The translations under genes and the position numbers were made by a program. The notes under the pieces were generated by a model that was given only the letters and a program-made list of their open reading frames with translations, had not been told where the DNA came from and made no database searches. Shown here in pieces: positions 53,260 to 62,547 of a stretch of DNA of 64,000 nucleotides. Positions within the stretch are counted from its first letter, which is position 1, and each line of letters begins with the position of its first letter. This DNA is from Betaproteobacteria bacterium Ga0077523 (GTDB lineage: Bacteria; Pseudomonadota; Gammaproteobacteria; Burkholderiales; Ga0077523): assembly GCA_001464695.1 (NCBI GenBank), contig LNDQ01000058.1, positions 21,228 to 85,227 of the forward strand, written 5' to 3'.

Positions 53260-54482
53260 GGCGTGGCGTCCTGTCCGACCAGCCGGGCCCAGTGCTTGTA
53301 GAACGCGAAGGCCGGCGTATCCGACTGCAGATTCGTGGTCGCGCCCGGAAACGGCCGCGCGGTGCCCGCTTCGCCGGCGCCGAACTCGTAGCAGAGGCGA
53401 AAGCTCGGCGGCATGCTCTTCAGATTGGTCTCGAGGCGTGTCCAGACCTCCAGATCGTCCTGCTCCAGCATGCCCGAGGGCGAGAACATGCGCGTCACCT
53501 GCGTACGTATGCCCTCCTTGACCGCTTCCGGCGCATCCCTGTTGTACAACGCCCATGACCACAGTTCGGTCTGGTCGGCGGCAATGGGCTGCCACACTCG
53601 GATGCTGCACAGCCCGGGAAAATAGACGAAGGACAGGTTGGGGAAGACGGTCATCACCAGGGAGCCGCGCAGCAGCCGCAACTGTGCGTCGGACAGATTG
53701 CCCTGCTGCGCGAGCCCGTCCAGGTAGGCCGTATTGGCGCCGGGAATCTCGCGTCGCGGGGCGACGCTGATCAGCATGTGCCCGTTCGCGGTCCACGAAT
53801 GGAAGCTGTTCGCGTGCAGCGGGTCCTCGTTCCTGTGGCCCAGCCGCCCCATGCTCCCGTGCACGCCCTGGAAATGCCAGTTGTCCGACCCGAACTGCTC
53901 GGCCGGAATCTTCCAGTTGCAGTGGATGATCGAACGGTGCACGCCTGCGGATACCTCCGTCCCGGCCGCGCTGCTGGAGAGCACCAGATCGAGGTACCAC
54001 TTCATCTCGCCGAGATAGTCCTCGAGCGAACAGGCATCCGGATCGAACGTGCAGAAGATGAGGTCGCGATACGTGGCGACGCGCGCTGCCCGCATCAGGT
54101 TCCAGCGCGACTTGTCGAACCCCGGAGAGTGCTGGCGCGGGACCGCGATGAGGTCGCCGCGATTGTTGAACGTCCAGTTGTGGTACGGACACACGAACCT
54201 GGCGGCGTTGCCGTGCTCGAGCTGGCAGATGCGCCCGCCGCGATGGGTACAGACGTTGGCGATGGCGTGAAACTGCCCGGCATCGTCGAGGCACAGCAGC
54301 ATCGGCACGGTGCCGGCGAGCACCTGGACGAAGTCGCCGGGCGCCTTGAACTGGCTGCGGTGCCCGACATACAGCCAGCAACGCGAGAAGACGTGCGACT
54401 GCTCGAGGGCGTGCACCGCCGGGTCGGTGAAGACCCTGCTGCTGATCGTGCGGTCGGCGGAATCGACGAGGGGGCGCGACAA
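53256..54482 (-). CDS. Aromatic-ring-hydroxylating dioxygenase, alpha subunit (Rieske)
   Basis: A 408-residue catalytic subunit. The Rieske 2Fe-2S ligands are Cys78 and His80 (NVCTHRGGRICQL) and Cys98 and His101 (FVCPYHNWTF). The mononuclear iron ligands are His203 and His208 with Asp200 linking the centres (FGSDNWHFQGVHGS), and an Asp at 342/343 in LEQDDLEVW. The fused length is normal. The start is a TTG at 54482, chosen because AAGGA lies 8 bases upstream. No ferredoxin or reductase is encoded here, so electrons must come from elsewhere. It heads the operon. The aromatic or heteroaromatic substrate is unknown; a pyrrole product of the same operon is one option. Confidence 0.9.
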   Translation of the reverse strand: MSRPLVDSADRTISSRVFTDPAVHALEQSHVFSRCWLYVGHRSQFKAPGDFVQVLAGTVPMLLCLDDAGQFHAIANVCTHRGGRICQLEHGNAARFVCPYHNWTFNNRGDLIAVPRQHSPGFDKSRWNLMRAARVATYRDLIFCTFDPDACSLEDYLGEMKWYLDLVLSSSAAGTEVSAGVHRSIIHCNWKIPAEQFGSDNWHFQGVHGSMGRLGHRNEDPLHANSFHSWTANGHMLISVAPRREIPGANTAYLDGLAQQGNLSDAQLRLLRGSLVMTVFPNLSFVYFPGLCSIRVWQPIAADQTELWSWALYNRDAPEAVKEGIRTQVTRMFSPSGMLEQDDLEVWTRLETNLKSMPPSFRLCYEFGAGEAGTARPFPGATTNLQSDTPAFAFYKHWARLVGQDATP

Positions 54483-55204
54483 GGATCGGTCCTTCTACCG
54501 CGAAGTCGCGACGACGTCGGCTGCGCATGCCGGAGCCGGATTCCCCGGGAACGCCGTATCCGGGGAGCTGACGTGATGCACGAGTGCGGTCATGGCGAGA
54601 GCGGCCTTGGATTCCACCGGGGGCGCACATGGGTCATCCACGAAGTCCGAAAGTCGAGCGGCGGACGAAATGACGGCCGCCGCGTCAGGGCTGCGCCTTG
54701 GACAGCTTACTCGCCACGTCCAGCCTCGGGTGTATCCGGATCGGCCAGACTTCATCAGGGCGCACCGCCCGAGGGAGCCGTGCTGCGGCATGGGTGGGCG
54801 TGAAGCGAAATGCGGTCAGGTGGGTCATGTTGCGGTCGTGCATGGTGGGCCCGTAGCGGCCTGTGCGGCCAGAGCGACGCTGGACGGGCTTCCCCTATGC
54901 TATGCAAGGCGCATACGAGCTTATGGTTCTCACTCAATAACAGACACTTAGACGCCACCTTTCGAAAGTGCATGAGCTTGATGTAAGGGAGTCCGACACT
55001 AACTGTAATATCTTCATGGCGCCGGAATGGTGGGCAATCGGGAGCACCGGCCTTCCTGGATGCCCCCATAGATACCCGGCAGGTTGCTCGAGGCATCCGC
55101 GGGCGTGGCCGCGGCTGGCAGCACCCTGAGGCACCCGCAGGCGGCACAGCATCGGCCCTGCTTCAAGGGGACGCCTGAACCCTTTGTAGCACCGCGAATT
55201 CTTG
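54483..55204. other. Divergent intergenic region (BGC promoter side and argD side)
   Basis: Part of an 824-base gap without a credible gene. 54890-55020 is clearly AT-richer than its surroundings. It contains a perfect 10-bp palindrome CTTTCGAAAG at 54959-54968, inside CACCTTTCGAAAGTG. This is the best place for the regulator site of the leftward operon. The parts 54600-54880 and 55020-55200 are GC-rich and show no coding bias that I trust. Confidence 0.5.
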
Positions 55205-55205
55205 C

Positions 55206-55233
55206 TTGCACCCTGGGCGGGAATCGGGACAAT
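55206..55233 (+). promoter_or_regulatory. Candidate argD promoter
   Basis: TTGCAC (55206-55211), 16-base spacer and GACAAT (55228-55233). It is a moderate match; a start near 55240 would place the hairpin at 55256 in the leader RNA. Confidence 0.4.
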
Positions 55234-55255
55234 ATCCCCCCTCGCAACGACCCGG

Positions 55256-55289
55256 CACGGCGGCGAAGGAGTCCGCCGTGTTGCTTTTT
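55256..55289 (+). terminator. Terminator-like hairpin in the argD leader
   Basis: A perfect 8-bp stem CACGGCGG/CCGCCGTG (55256-55263 with 55273-55280), a 9-base loop and TTGCTTTTT. It lies only 17 bases before the argD start, so it would stop transcription before the gene unless relieved. It could be an attenuator or the end of a short upstream transcript. Confidence 0.6.
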
Positions 55290-55306
55290 GGAGGCTCGAA
55301 GAGTCC

Positions 55307-56500
55307 ATGCATCTGATGAACACGTATGGCCGCCTGCCCGTGGCATTCGCCCGGGGTGAGGGTGTCTGGGTCTGGGACACCGAAGGCCGCAAGTACCTCG
55401 ATGCGCTTTCCGGCATCGCCGTGACCGGCCTGGGTCATGCGCATCCGCGGGTCGTGGGCGCGATCACGGAGCAGGCCGGCCGCATGATCCACGCCTCCAA
55501 CCTGTACCGCATCCCGGAGCAGGAACGCCTCGCCGACAAGCTGGCCGCCGTCTCGGGCATGGACCGCGTGTTCCTGTGCAATTCCGGCTGCGAAGCCAAC
55601 GAAGCCGCCATCAAGCTGGCGCGGCTGCATGGCCACCAGAAGGGTGTCGAACAACCGGTGATCATCGTGATGGAGAAGGCCTTTCACGGCCGCACCATCG
55701 CCACCCTCTCCGCCACCGGCAGCCGCAAGGTGCAGGCCGGTTTCGAGCCGCTGCTGACCGGCTTCTCACGCGTGCCCTACGGCGACCGCGAAGCGATCGA
55801 ACACGTGGCTGCCAACAACCGCAGCGTGGTTGCCGTGCTGGTCGAGCCCATCCAGGGCGAAGGCGGCATCAACGTTCCCGACGACGCCTATCTCGGCTTC
55901 CTGCGCGAGGCCTGCGACCGCCACGGCTGGCTGCTGATGTTCGACGAAGTACAGACCGGCATGGGCCGCACCGGCAAGTGGTTCGCCTTCCAGCACACCG
56001 GGATCTCCCCGGATGTCATGACACTGGCGAAGGGACTCGGCAACGGGGTTCCCATCGGTGCCTGCCTTGCACGCGGTGCCGCGGGTGACGTCTTCAGTCC
56101 GGGCAAGCACGGGTCCACCTTCGGCGGCAATCCGCTGTGCTGTGCGGCCTCGCTGGCGACGCTCGAGGCGATCGAGGCGGAAGGTCTCCTCGAGAACGCT
56201 TCCCGCGTCGGCGGCCTCATCCGGGCAGAACTGTCCCAGCGCCTCGCGGGCGAACCCGGCGTCAAGCAGATCCGCGGAAAGGGCCTGATGATCGGCATCG
56301 AACTCGACCGTCCCTGCGGCGATCTGGTCAAGCGTGGCCTCGAAGCCGGCCTGCTCATCAACGTGACGGCGGATACGGTCGTGCGCCTCCTGCCGCCGCT
56401 CATCCTCCGCAATGGCGAAGCGCAGCTGCTGGTCGAACGCCTGGCGGAACTCATCCGTTCCTTCCTGCAGATGGAGACCCCCGCCACGGTCGCCGGCTGA
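55307..56500 (+). CDS. argD: Acetylornithine aminotransferase
   Basis: A 397-residue PLP aminotransferase (class III) of arginine synthesis; it converts N-acetylglutamate semialdehyde to N-acetylornithine. It has MNTYGRLPVAFARGEGVWVW, the PLP-phosphate segment NSGCEANEAAIKLAR, LMFDEVQTGMGRTGKWFAF (conserved Asp/Gln) and the Schiff-base Lys in MTLAKGLGNGVPIGA. The ATG at 55307 is used; an ATG at 55316 is equally plausible, since many orthologues start MNTYGR. It is followed by a repeat element and argF. Confidence 0.95.
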   Translation: MHLMNTYGRLPVAFARGEGVWVWDTEGRKYLDALSGIAVTGLGHAHPRVVGAITEQAGRMIHASNLYRIPEQERLADKLAAVSGMDRVFLCNSGCEANEAAIKLARLHGHQKGVEQPVIIVMEKAFHGRTIATLSATGSRKVQAGFEPLLTGFSRVPYGDREAIEHVAANNRSVVAVLVEPIQGEGGINVPDDAYLGFLREACDRHGWLLMFDEVQTGMGRTGKWFAFQHTGISPDVMTLAKGLGNGVPIGACLARGAAGDVFSPGKHGSTFGGNPLCCAASLATLEAIEAEGLLENASRVGGLIRAELSQRLAGEPGVKQIRGKGLMIGIELDRPCGDLVKRGLEAGLLINVTADTVVRLLPPLILRNGEAQLLVERLAELIRSFLQMETPATVAG

Positions 56501-56524
56501 GGCTGCCACCGGGACTCATGAAAT

Positions 56525-56593
56525 GGCCCCCACGCTCTCTTCGTTCGCTGCCCCCCACGGGGGCGCGTCAACGGCTTGGGGCGGCCCGGCGCC
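56525..56593 (-). repeat. Repeat family A relative, inverted
   Basis: Contains CGCTCTCTTCGTTCGCTGCC, CCCCCACGGGGG and TTGGGGCGGCCCGGCG, the inverse of the family A core. It fills the argD-argF gap. Confidence 0.7.
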
Positions 56594-56599
56594 ATTGAC

Positions 56600-57523
56600 A
56601 TGCGGCCCCTGAAGCACTTTCTCCGGTTCAAGGACCTGTCGCTCGACGAGTTCGAGCACCTGTTCGCCCGTACGCGCTGGATCAAGGACCGCTTCAAGCA
56701 GTACCAGCAGTACTGGCCGCTGGTGGACCGCACGCTGGTGATGATCTTCGAGAAGGCCTCGACCCGGACGCGCCTTTCCTTCGAAGCCGGCATGCAGCAG
56801 CTGGGCGGAGCCGCCATCTACCTCAACACGCGCGACTCGCAGCTGGGGCGCGGCGAGCCGGTGGAAGATGCCGCACAGGTCATCTCACGCATGTGCGATG
56901 CAGTCATGATCCGCACCTTCGAACAGGAGATCATCGAGCGCTTCGCCAAGCACTCGCGCGTACCGGTGATCAACGGCCTCACCAACGAATACCACCCCTG
57001 CCAGATCATGGCGGACATCTTCACCTTCATCGAACATCGCGGTTCGATCAAGGGCAAGACCGTGGCGTGGATCGGGGATTCCAACAACGTCTGCAACACG
57101 TGGCTGCAGGCCGCGGAAGTCTTCGACTTCAACGTGCACGTGTCGACACCCCCCGGCTACGAAGTCGAAGCTGAACGCGCTGGTCTCTACGGCGACGACC
57201 ACTACGAACAGTTTGCCGACCCGATGGACGCCGCACGAGGAGCGGATCTCGTCACCACCGACGTGTGGACCAGCATGGGCTTCGAGGCCGAGAACGAACA
57301 GCGCTGCCGCGTGTTCCAGGACTGGCGGGTCGACACCGACATGATGCGCGTGGCGAAACCGGACGCGCTCTTCATGCATTGCCTGCCGGCGCACCGCGGC
57401 GAGGAAGTCGCCAAGGAAGTCATCGACGGTCCGCACAGTGTCGTCTGGGACGAGGCAGAAAACAGGATGCATACGCAGAAGGCATTGCTCGAATATCTGC
57501 TGCTCGGGCGTGTCGAAGGCTAG
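56600..57523 (+). CDS. argF: Ornithine carbamoyltransferase, anabolic
   Basis: A 307-residue cytoplasmic enzyme making citrulline from ornithine and carbamoyl phosphate. Carbamoyl-phosphate loop FEKASTRTRLSFEAG, then TNEYHPCQIMAD and the ornithine-binding FMHCLPAHRGEEVAKEV are all intact. It is transcribed with argD and argG in the same direction. No good ribosome-binding site is visible before the ATG because a repeat element abuts it. Confidence 0.96.
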   Translation: MRPLKHFLRFKDLSLDEFEHLFARTRWIKDRFKQYQQYWPLVDRTLVMIFEKASTRTRLSFEAGMQQLGGAAIYLNTRDSQLGRGEPVEDAAQVISRMCDAVMIRTFEQEIIERFAKHSRVPVINGLTNEYHPCQIMADIFTFIEHRGSIKGKTVAWIGDSNNVCNTWLQAAEVFDFNVHVSTPPGYEVEAERAGLYGDDHYEQFADPMDAARGADLVTTDVWTSMGFEAENEQRCRVFQDWRVDTDMMRVAKPDALFMHCLPAHRGEEVAKEVIDGPHSVVWDEAENRMHTQKALLEYLLLGRVEG

Positions 57524-57592
57524 CACCAGAGGCGGCTGCAGCCGTCCCCTTTCCACAGGGCAGGACCAACGACTCTTTTCGGAGCATTCGCC

Positions 57593-58096
57593 ATGATCAA
57601 GTTCATCGCATCGTTACTGATAGCCGGCCTGACCGGGAGCCTCGCGCTCGCCGCCGACGACGACGCCAAGTTCATCCAGGACAAGAACGGCTGCAAGGTG
57701 GTCAACCCGAATCCGCGCGCGGAGGAGACCATCACCTGGTCCGGCAAGTGCGGCGCCGACGGCTACACCGAAGGCACGGGTGTGCTGCAGTGGTTCCAGT
57801 CGGGCATCGCCGACGAGAAGTACGAGGGCGAAATGAGCCATGGCTATGCCGAGGGCAAGGGCATCCAGACCATGATCGACGGCGGCCGCTACGAGGGCGA
57901 ATTCAAGGAAAGCCGCCAGCACGGCGAGGGCACGTTCTACGGCGCGGACGGTTCGATCTTCCAGGGCAGCTGGAAGGACGGCAAACCGCACGGCCCCGGC
58001 GTGCTGCGTACGCCGGAAGGCAAGGTCATTCGCGGCGAATGGGACAACGGCTCCTTCAAGGGCGGCGACACCGATACCGATCCCAATCGCACCTGA
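57593..58096 (+). CDS. Exported MORN-repeat protein
   Basis: A 167-residue exported protein: signal peptide ([15 protein letters not shown]), then one small disulfide-like pair (GCKVVNP and SGKCGAD). Four MORN units follow, such as [48 protein letters not shown] and [17 protein letters not shown] repeats form beta-hairpin sheets that bind lipids or proteins. It sits between argF and argG, with 31 bases before argG. No link to arginine is obvious. Confidence 0.88.
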   Translation: MIKFIASLLIAGLTGSLALAADDDAKFIQDKNGCKVVNPNPRAEETITWSGKCGADGYTEGTGVLQWFQSGIADEKYEGEMSHGYAEGKGIQTMIDGGRYEGEFKESRQHGEGTFYGADGSIFQGSWKDGKPHGPGVLRTPEGKVIRGEWDNGSFKGGDTDTDPNRT

Positions 58097-58127
58097 TCAA
58101 GAACCAACCAACAAGTCACGAGGAAAC

Positions 58128-59362
<1,235 letters not shown>

Positions 59363-59366
<4 letters not shown>

Positions 59367-59941
59367 CCACCATCGCCGTCGTCAGGAAGCATGGCGTGGC
59401 CGCGATCGCCGCGGACACCTTGACCAAATGGGGCTCGGCCAAGGAATCGGCCGAGTACGTGGTCAACCACGAGAAGATCTTCCCGCTCGCCAACGGCTTC
59501 ATCGCCGTGACCGGCGACGCCGTCTTCAAGCATATCGTGCGCGATTACTTCGGCGGCCAGGAAGGCGCTCCGAAGCTCGACACCGTCGCCAATATTTTCC
59601 GCACCTGGAACCGGCTGCACGCCGATTTCAAGGAGCGCTACTTCCTTCAGACCGAGGAGGAGAAGGAAGATGCGGTCGAGTCCACCCGCGTCGACGTGCT
59701 CCTTGCGAACCCGCATGGAATCTTCGGCGTGTCCGGTCAGCGGACCGTGCAGGAGTTCTCCAAGTTCTACGCCTACGGCAGCGGCAGCGACTACGCGCTG
59801 GGGGCGCTGTATTCGGTCTATGATCGTCCCGACATGGACGCCGAAGCGGTGGCACGCCACGCCATCGCTGCGGCGATCGAATTCGACGACGGAACCGGCG
59901 GCCCGATCCAGTCCCATACGGTCGCCCTGCTGCGTTCCTGA
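59363..59941 (+). CDS. Proteasome-like Ntn hydrolase BPH (HslV-related)
   Basis: A 192-residue protein beginning Met-Thr-Thr-Ile-Ala-Val-Val-Arg, like HslV (Thr-Thr-Ile-Val-Ser-Val-Arg). Removing Met1 exposes the Thr1 nucleophile; the conserved Asp17 is in [13 protein letters not shown] and the catalytic Lys in [23 protein letters not shown] corresponds to the GGxxxD region of HslV. It fits the 'beta-proteobacterial proteasome homologue' (BPH), a self-compartmentalising peptidase outside HslUV. It is longer than HslV (about 175). No HslU or other ATPase is near. It is coupled to argG by an ATGA overlap, so it is expressed with arginine genes. Databases often mislabel this family. Confidence 0.85.
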
Positions 59942-59962
59942 TCGCGTTTCGGGAGAATCGCG

Positions 59963-60448
59963 ATGCCCAGCTTCGACATCGTTTCCGAAGTGAACCAGGT
60001 CGAGGTCCACAACGCCGTGGACCAGTGCAACAAGGAAGTGTCGACCCGCTTCGATTTCAAGGGAACGGACGCACGCGTGGAAATGGCGGAGAAGGTCCTG
60101 ACCGTCTTCGCCGACGACGAGTTCAAGCTCTCCCAGGTGCGCGACATCCTCACCACCAAGCTCGCGAAGCGCAACGTGGACGTGCGCTGCCTCGACCTCG
60201 GCAAGCCGGAGAAGATCTCCGGCAACAAGGTGAAGCAGGTCGTCACCGTGAAGACGGGCATCGAGACCACGCTCGCGAAGAAGATCGTGCAATCGATCAA
60301 GGACGCCAAGCTCAAGGTGCAGGCGAGCATCCAGGGTGATGCGGTGCGCGTCTCCGGTGCGAAGAAGGACACGCTGCAGGATGCCATCGCGCTCGTGCGC
60401 AAGACCGTGACGGATTTTCCGGTGCAGTTCCAGAACTTCCGGGAATAG
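59963..60448 (+). CDS. yajQ: YajQ-family nucleotide-binding protein
   Basis: A 161-residue cytoplasmic protein with two ferredoxin-like folds. It has the family start [30 protein letters not shown] and the conserved [20 protein letters not shown]. Members bind cyclic di-GMP (Xanthomonas XC_3703) or RNA/ribosome-linked nucleotides. It lies 21 bases after BPH and is probably co-transcribed. Start supported by GGGAGAA. Confidence 0.95.
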   Translation: MPSFDIVSEVNQVEVHNAVDQCNKEVSTRFDFKGTDARVEMAEKVLTVFADDEFKLSQVRDILTTKLAKRNVDVRCLDLGKPEKISGNKVKQVVTVKTGIETTLAKKIVQSIKDAKLKVQASIQGDAVRVSGAKKDTLQDAIALVRKTVTDFPVQFQNFRE

Positions 60449-60489
60449 CGCGAGGCCCGGGGAGTCCCGAGGTCAGCACGATCCCCGGA

Positions 60490-61431
60490 TCACCTACCCT
60501 GTGGCCGAACCTCCTGCATGTGCTGTCGCAGGTAGGCGAGCAGTGCCGAGCGGCGCTCCGCACCTCGGGGCGTACCCGGTTCATGCGGCGGAAACAGATC
60601 GGGGCGGCATTCCGACGCGTGTTCGAGGATCGACCGCCATCGCATCGTCACGGTGTGGGATGAGATACCGAGGCGCTCGGCGATGCGCACGTCGGTGACC
60701 CCGCGCAGTGCCAGCACGAGCAGATCCTGTTCACCGGCGCCGAAGCGGAACTGGGCATCGCCCGCCTGGAAGAACCACCACATCGTCGATCCCACCCTGG
60801 AATCCGCTTCGCTGCGAGTGCCGCCGACAAGGTAGCGCGGACGCGGCCGAGTGCCGCTTTGGGCATCGGACGGAACGGGTAGCCGTACGCCCCGGATGCC
60901 CGACGTCCTTGCGAGCGCATACAGGTCCCGGCCCGCGATCTCGCGGTAGAAGGACTGCACACGCCAGCCGCCAAGCCAGTCCCGCGCCGACGCGAGCATG
61001 GGCGGGAGCCAGCGCAGCGTGAGCGGATTGGCAAAATTGTCGTTCTCCAGCGCGAAATCCACCCCCACGGCGTGCACGCCACCGTCGCGCTGAGCGGCCG
61101 CGAGGGAGGCCCGCGTCGCAAGCGGGGAACGCCCCTCGAGCGCCAGTTCGATGATGCGCCGGGACAGGCCCGCCGAGGGCGCGGCGATCTCGGCGGCAAT
61201 GAAGTCGCGCTCGACGAACACCCCGCTCGCCACCCCTCGCACCGGATGATCGGCTGCGCTGTCGTCCACCAGCACGTGCAGGGTGTGGTGGTAGCCGTGC
61301 ACGAGCGGCAACCAGAACCGGGGCAGCTGATCGTGCAGTGCCTCAGGGTACTGGAGGCGGCCCCAGGCCTTCACGAGATCGACACAGCGAGGGAGGTCTT
61401 CGGGTTCGGCGTGGCGAAAATGGAGGGCCAT
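60490..61431 (-). CDS. Putative regulator with C-terminal LuxR-type HTH
   Basis: A 313-residue protein. Its C-terminal part has a GerE/LuxR-like helix-turn-helix: GAGEQDLLVLALRGVTDVRI, then AERLGISSHTVTMRWRSILEH. The first ~200 residues form an unknown sensor region that begins like an acetyltransferase fold (FRHAEPEDLPRCVDLVKAWG) but lacks a clear acyl-CoA loop. It is likely a cytoplasmic transcription factor with a ligand- or protein-binding N-terminus. No obvious partner gene is beside it; its downstream neighbour yajQ is convergent. Confidence 0.7.
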   Translation of the reverse strand: MALHFRHAEPEDLPRCVDLVKAWGRLQYPEALHDQLPRFWLPLVHGYHHTLHVLVDDSAADHPVRGVASGVFVERDFIAAEIAAPSAGLSRRIIELALEGRSPLATRASLAAAQRDGGVHAVGVDFALENDNFANPLTLRWLPPMLASARDWLGGWRVQSFYREIAGRDLYALARTSGIRGVRLPVPSDAQSGTRPRPRYLVGGTRSEADSRVGSTMWWFFQAGDAQFRFGAGEQDLLVLALRGVTDVRIAERLGISSHTVTMRWRSILEHASECRPDLFPPHEPGTPRGAERRSALLAYLRQHMQEVRPQGR

Positions 61432-61571
61432 GGCGTCCTGCGGGTCGGCGGCGTCCGCGGTTCACGAGTCGCTCCGCTGCACGAACCCGGTCTACCTTTT
61501 TTCGGTAATTGTACGGGCCGGATCGACTCGCCATAGTCTGATCACCGCAACTCGTCCCGGGGCCATGTCTT

Positions 61572-62522
61572 ATGCGTTCTGCTTTCCGTTGCGCCATGGG
61601 AATCGGCGCCCTGCTCGTGGCCAGCGTCGCCGTGGCCCAGGACAACTTCTTCCTCGACAGCATCGTCACGAGCGCAACGGTCATCCGTTCCGATCGGACG
61701 GCAGCTCCCGGAGCGCTGTTGACTCTGCGGGCGCAGGACACCGACGGCGGCCTGAATGTCGACGCTTTCGCCTCGCTCGAAATCCGCCATTCAGCCTATC
61801 AGAGCTACTCCGGGTTCAATTCGGTTCGCGTCGGAGTGCTCGCCGCCAACGGGCTGCCGCAGAATTTCCTCGAGGCGGAGACGACGTATACCGTGAGTCT
61901 CACGACGTTGGGCAACGCCACCGACGCTCCGTACCAGCTCTTTCTCGATTACTTGGTCTTTCCGGGAGCGGTCGGGCTGAACGCGAGCGCCCCGCTGAAT
62001 TCGCGCGCTGGCGTTTCCGTCAACATCGACGCGACGAACTACTTCAAGTTCGATGCCGACCTGGTCGGCAAGAGCGGCAGGCTCGAGGTCACGAAACGGG
62101 GCATCGGTCTCGATACCCGCATCGATCCCCTGTTCGTGGCGGCGGGCACTCAGGTCGGAGCTTCCGATATCGACGGTTTCCCGATCCAGACCCTCGAGTC
62201 GTTGCCCTTCTTCGACAGCGTCTACCTCGGAAGATACGACCCCTTCGACGTCGCTGGATTCTCATACATCATGCGAGCATTCGTCTCGGTGCCCGGCTAC
62301 GAAACCGCCGGACTTGCCATGCTGGGCGACCCGTTTGCCTTGCGGGCAGACCCGAACGGCGAGCTCGCCAGGACCTTTCCTCAGGGAACCCCGCCGTTTC
62401 GCATTCGCATGGTCCCGGCTGCCCCGGTTCCGGAGCCCGGCACACCGGCTCTGCTCATTGCCGGGATAGCCTGCCTGGGCCTGCTGGTGAGCCGGCGAAC
62501 GGCCTGGAGGCCGAGCCCTTAG
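61572..62522 (+). CDS. PEP-CTERM sorting domain protein
   Basis: A 316-residue exported protein. It has an N-terminal signal peptide (CAMGIGALLVASVAVA) and a C-terminal PEP-CTERM tripartite tail: VPEPGTPALL, a transmembrane stretch IAGIACLGLLV and basic SRRTAWR. Such tails are cut by exosortase in bacteria that make exopolysaccharide. The body is beta-rich without a recognised domain. No exosortase gene is seen here, so one is expected elsewhere in the genome. Confidence 0.85.
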   Translation: MRSAFRCAMGIGALLVASVAVAQDNFFLDSIVTSATVIRSDRTAAPGALLTLRAQDTDGGLNVDAFASLEIRHSAYQSYSGFNSVRVGVLAANGLPQNFLEAETTYTVSLTTLGNATDAPYQLFLDYLVFPGAVGLNASAPLNSRAGVSVNIDATNYFKFDADLVGKSGRLEVTKRGIGLDTRIDPLFVAAGTQVGASDIDGFPIQTLESLPFFDSVYLGRYDPFDVAGFSYIMRAFVSVPGYETAGLAMLGDPFALRADPNGELARTFPQGTPPFRIRMVPAAPVPEPGTPALLIAGIACLGLLVSRRTAWRPSP

Positions 62523-62547
62523 GCGCATCAACGGCGGTCGCAATGCC

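Noticed and set aside
52783..54630. A 615-codon frame covering both dioxygenase genes
   Set aside because: The first three quarters have no domain content, while the alpha subunit with all metal ligands is in another frame; only the last 158 codons are real.
57533..57544. Palindrome CGGCTGCAGCCG after argF as a terminator
   Set aside because: No loop and no T-tract; it cannot form a useful hairpin.
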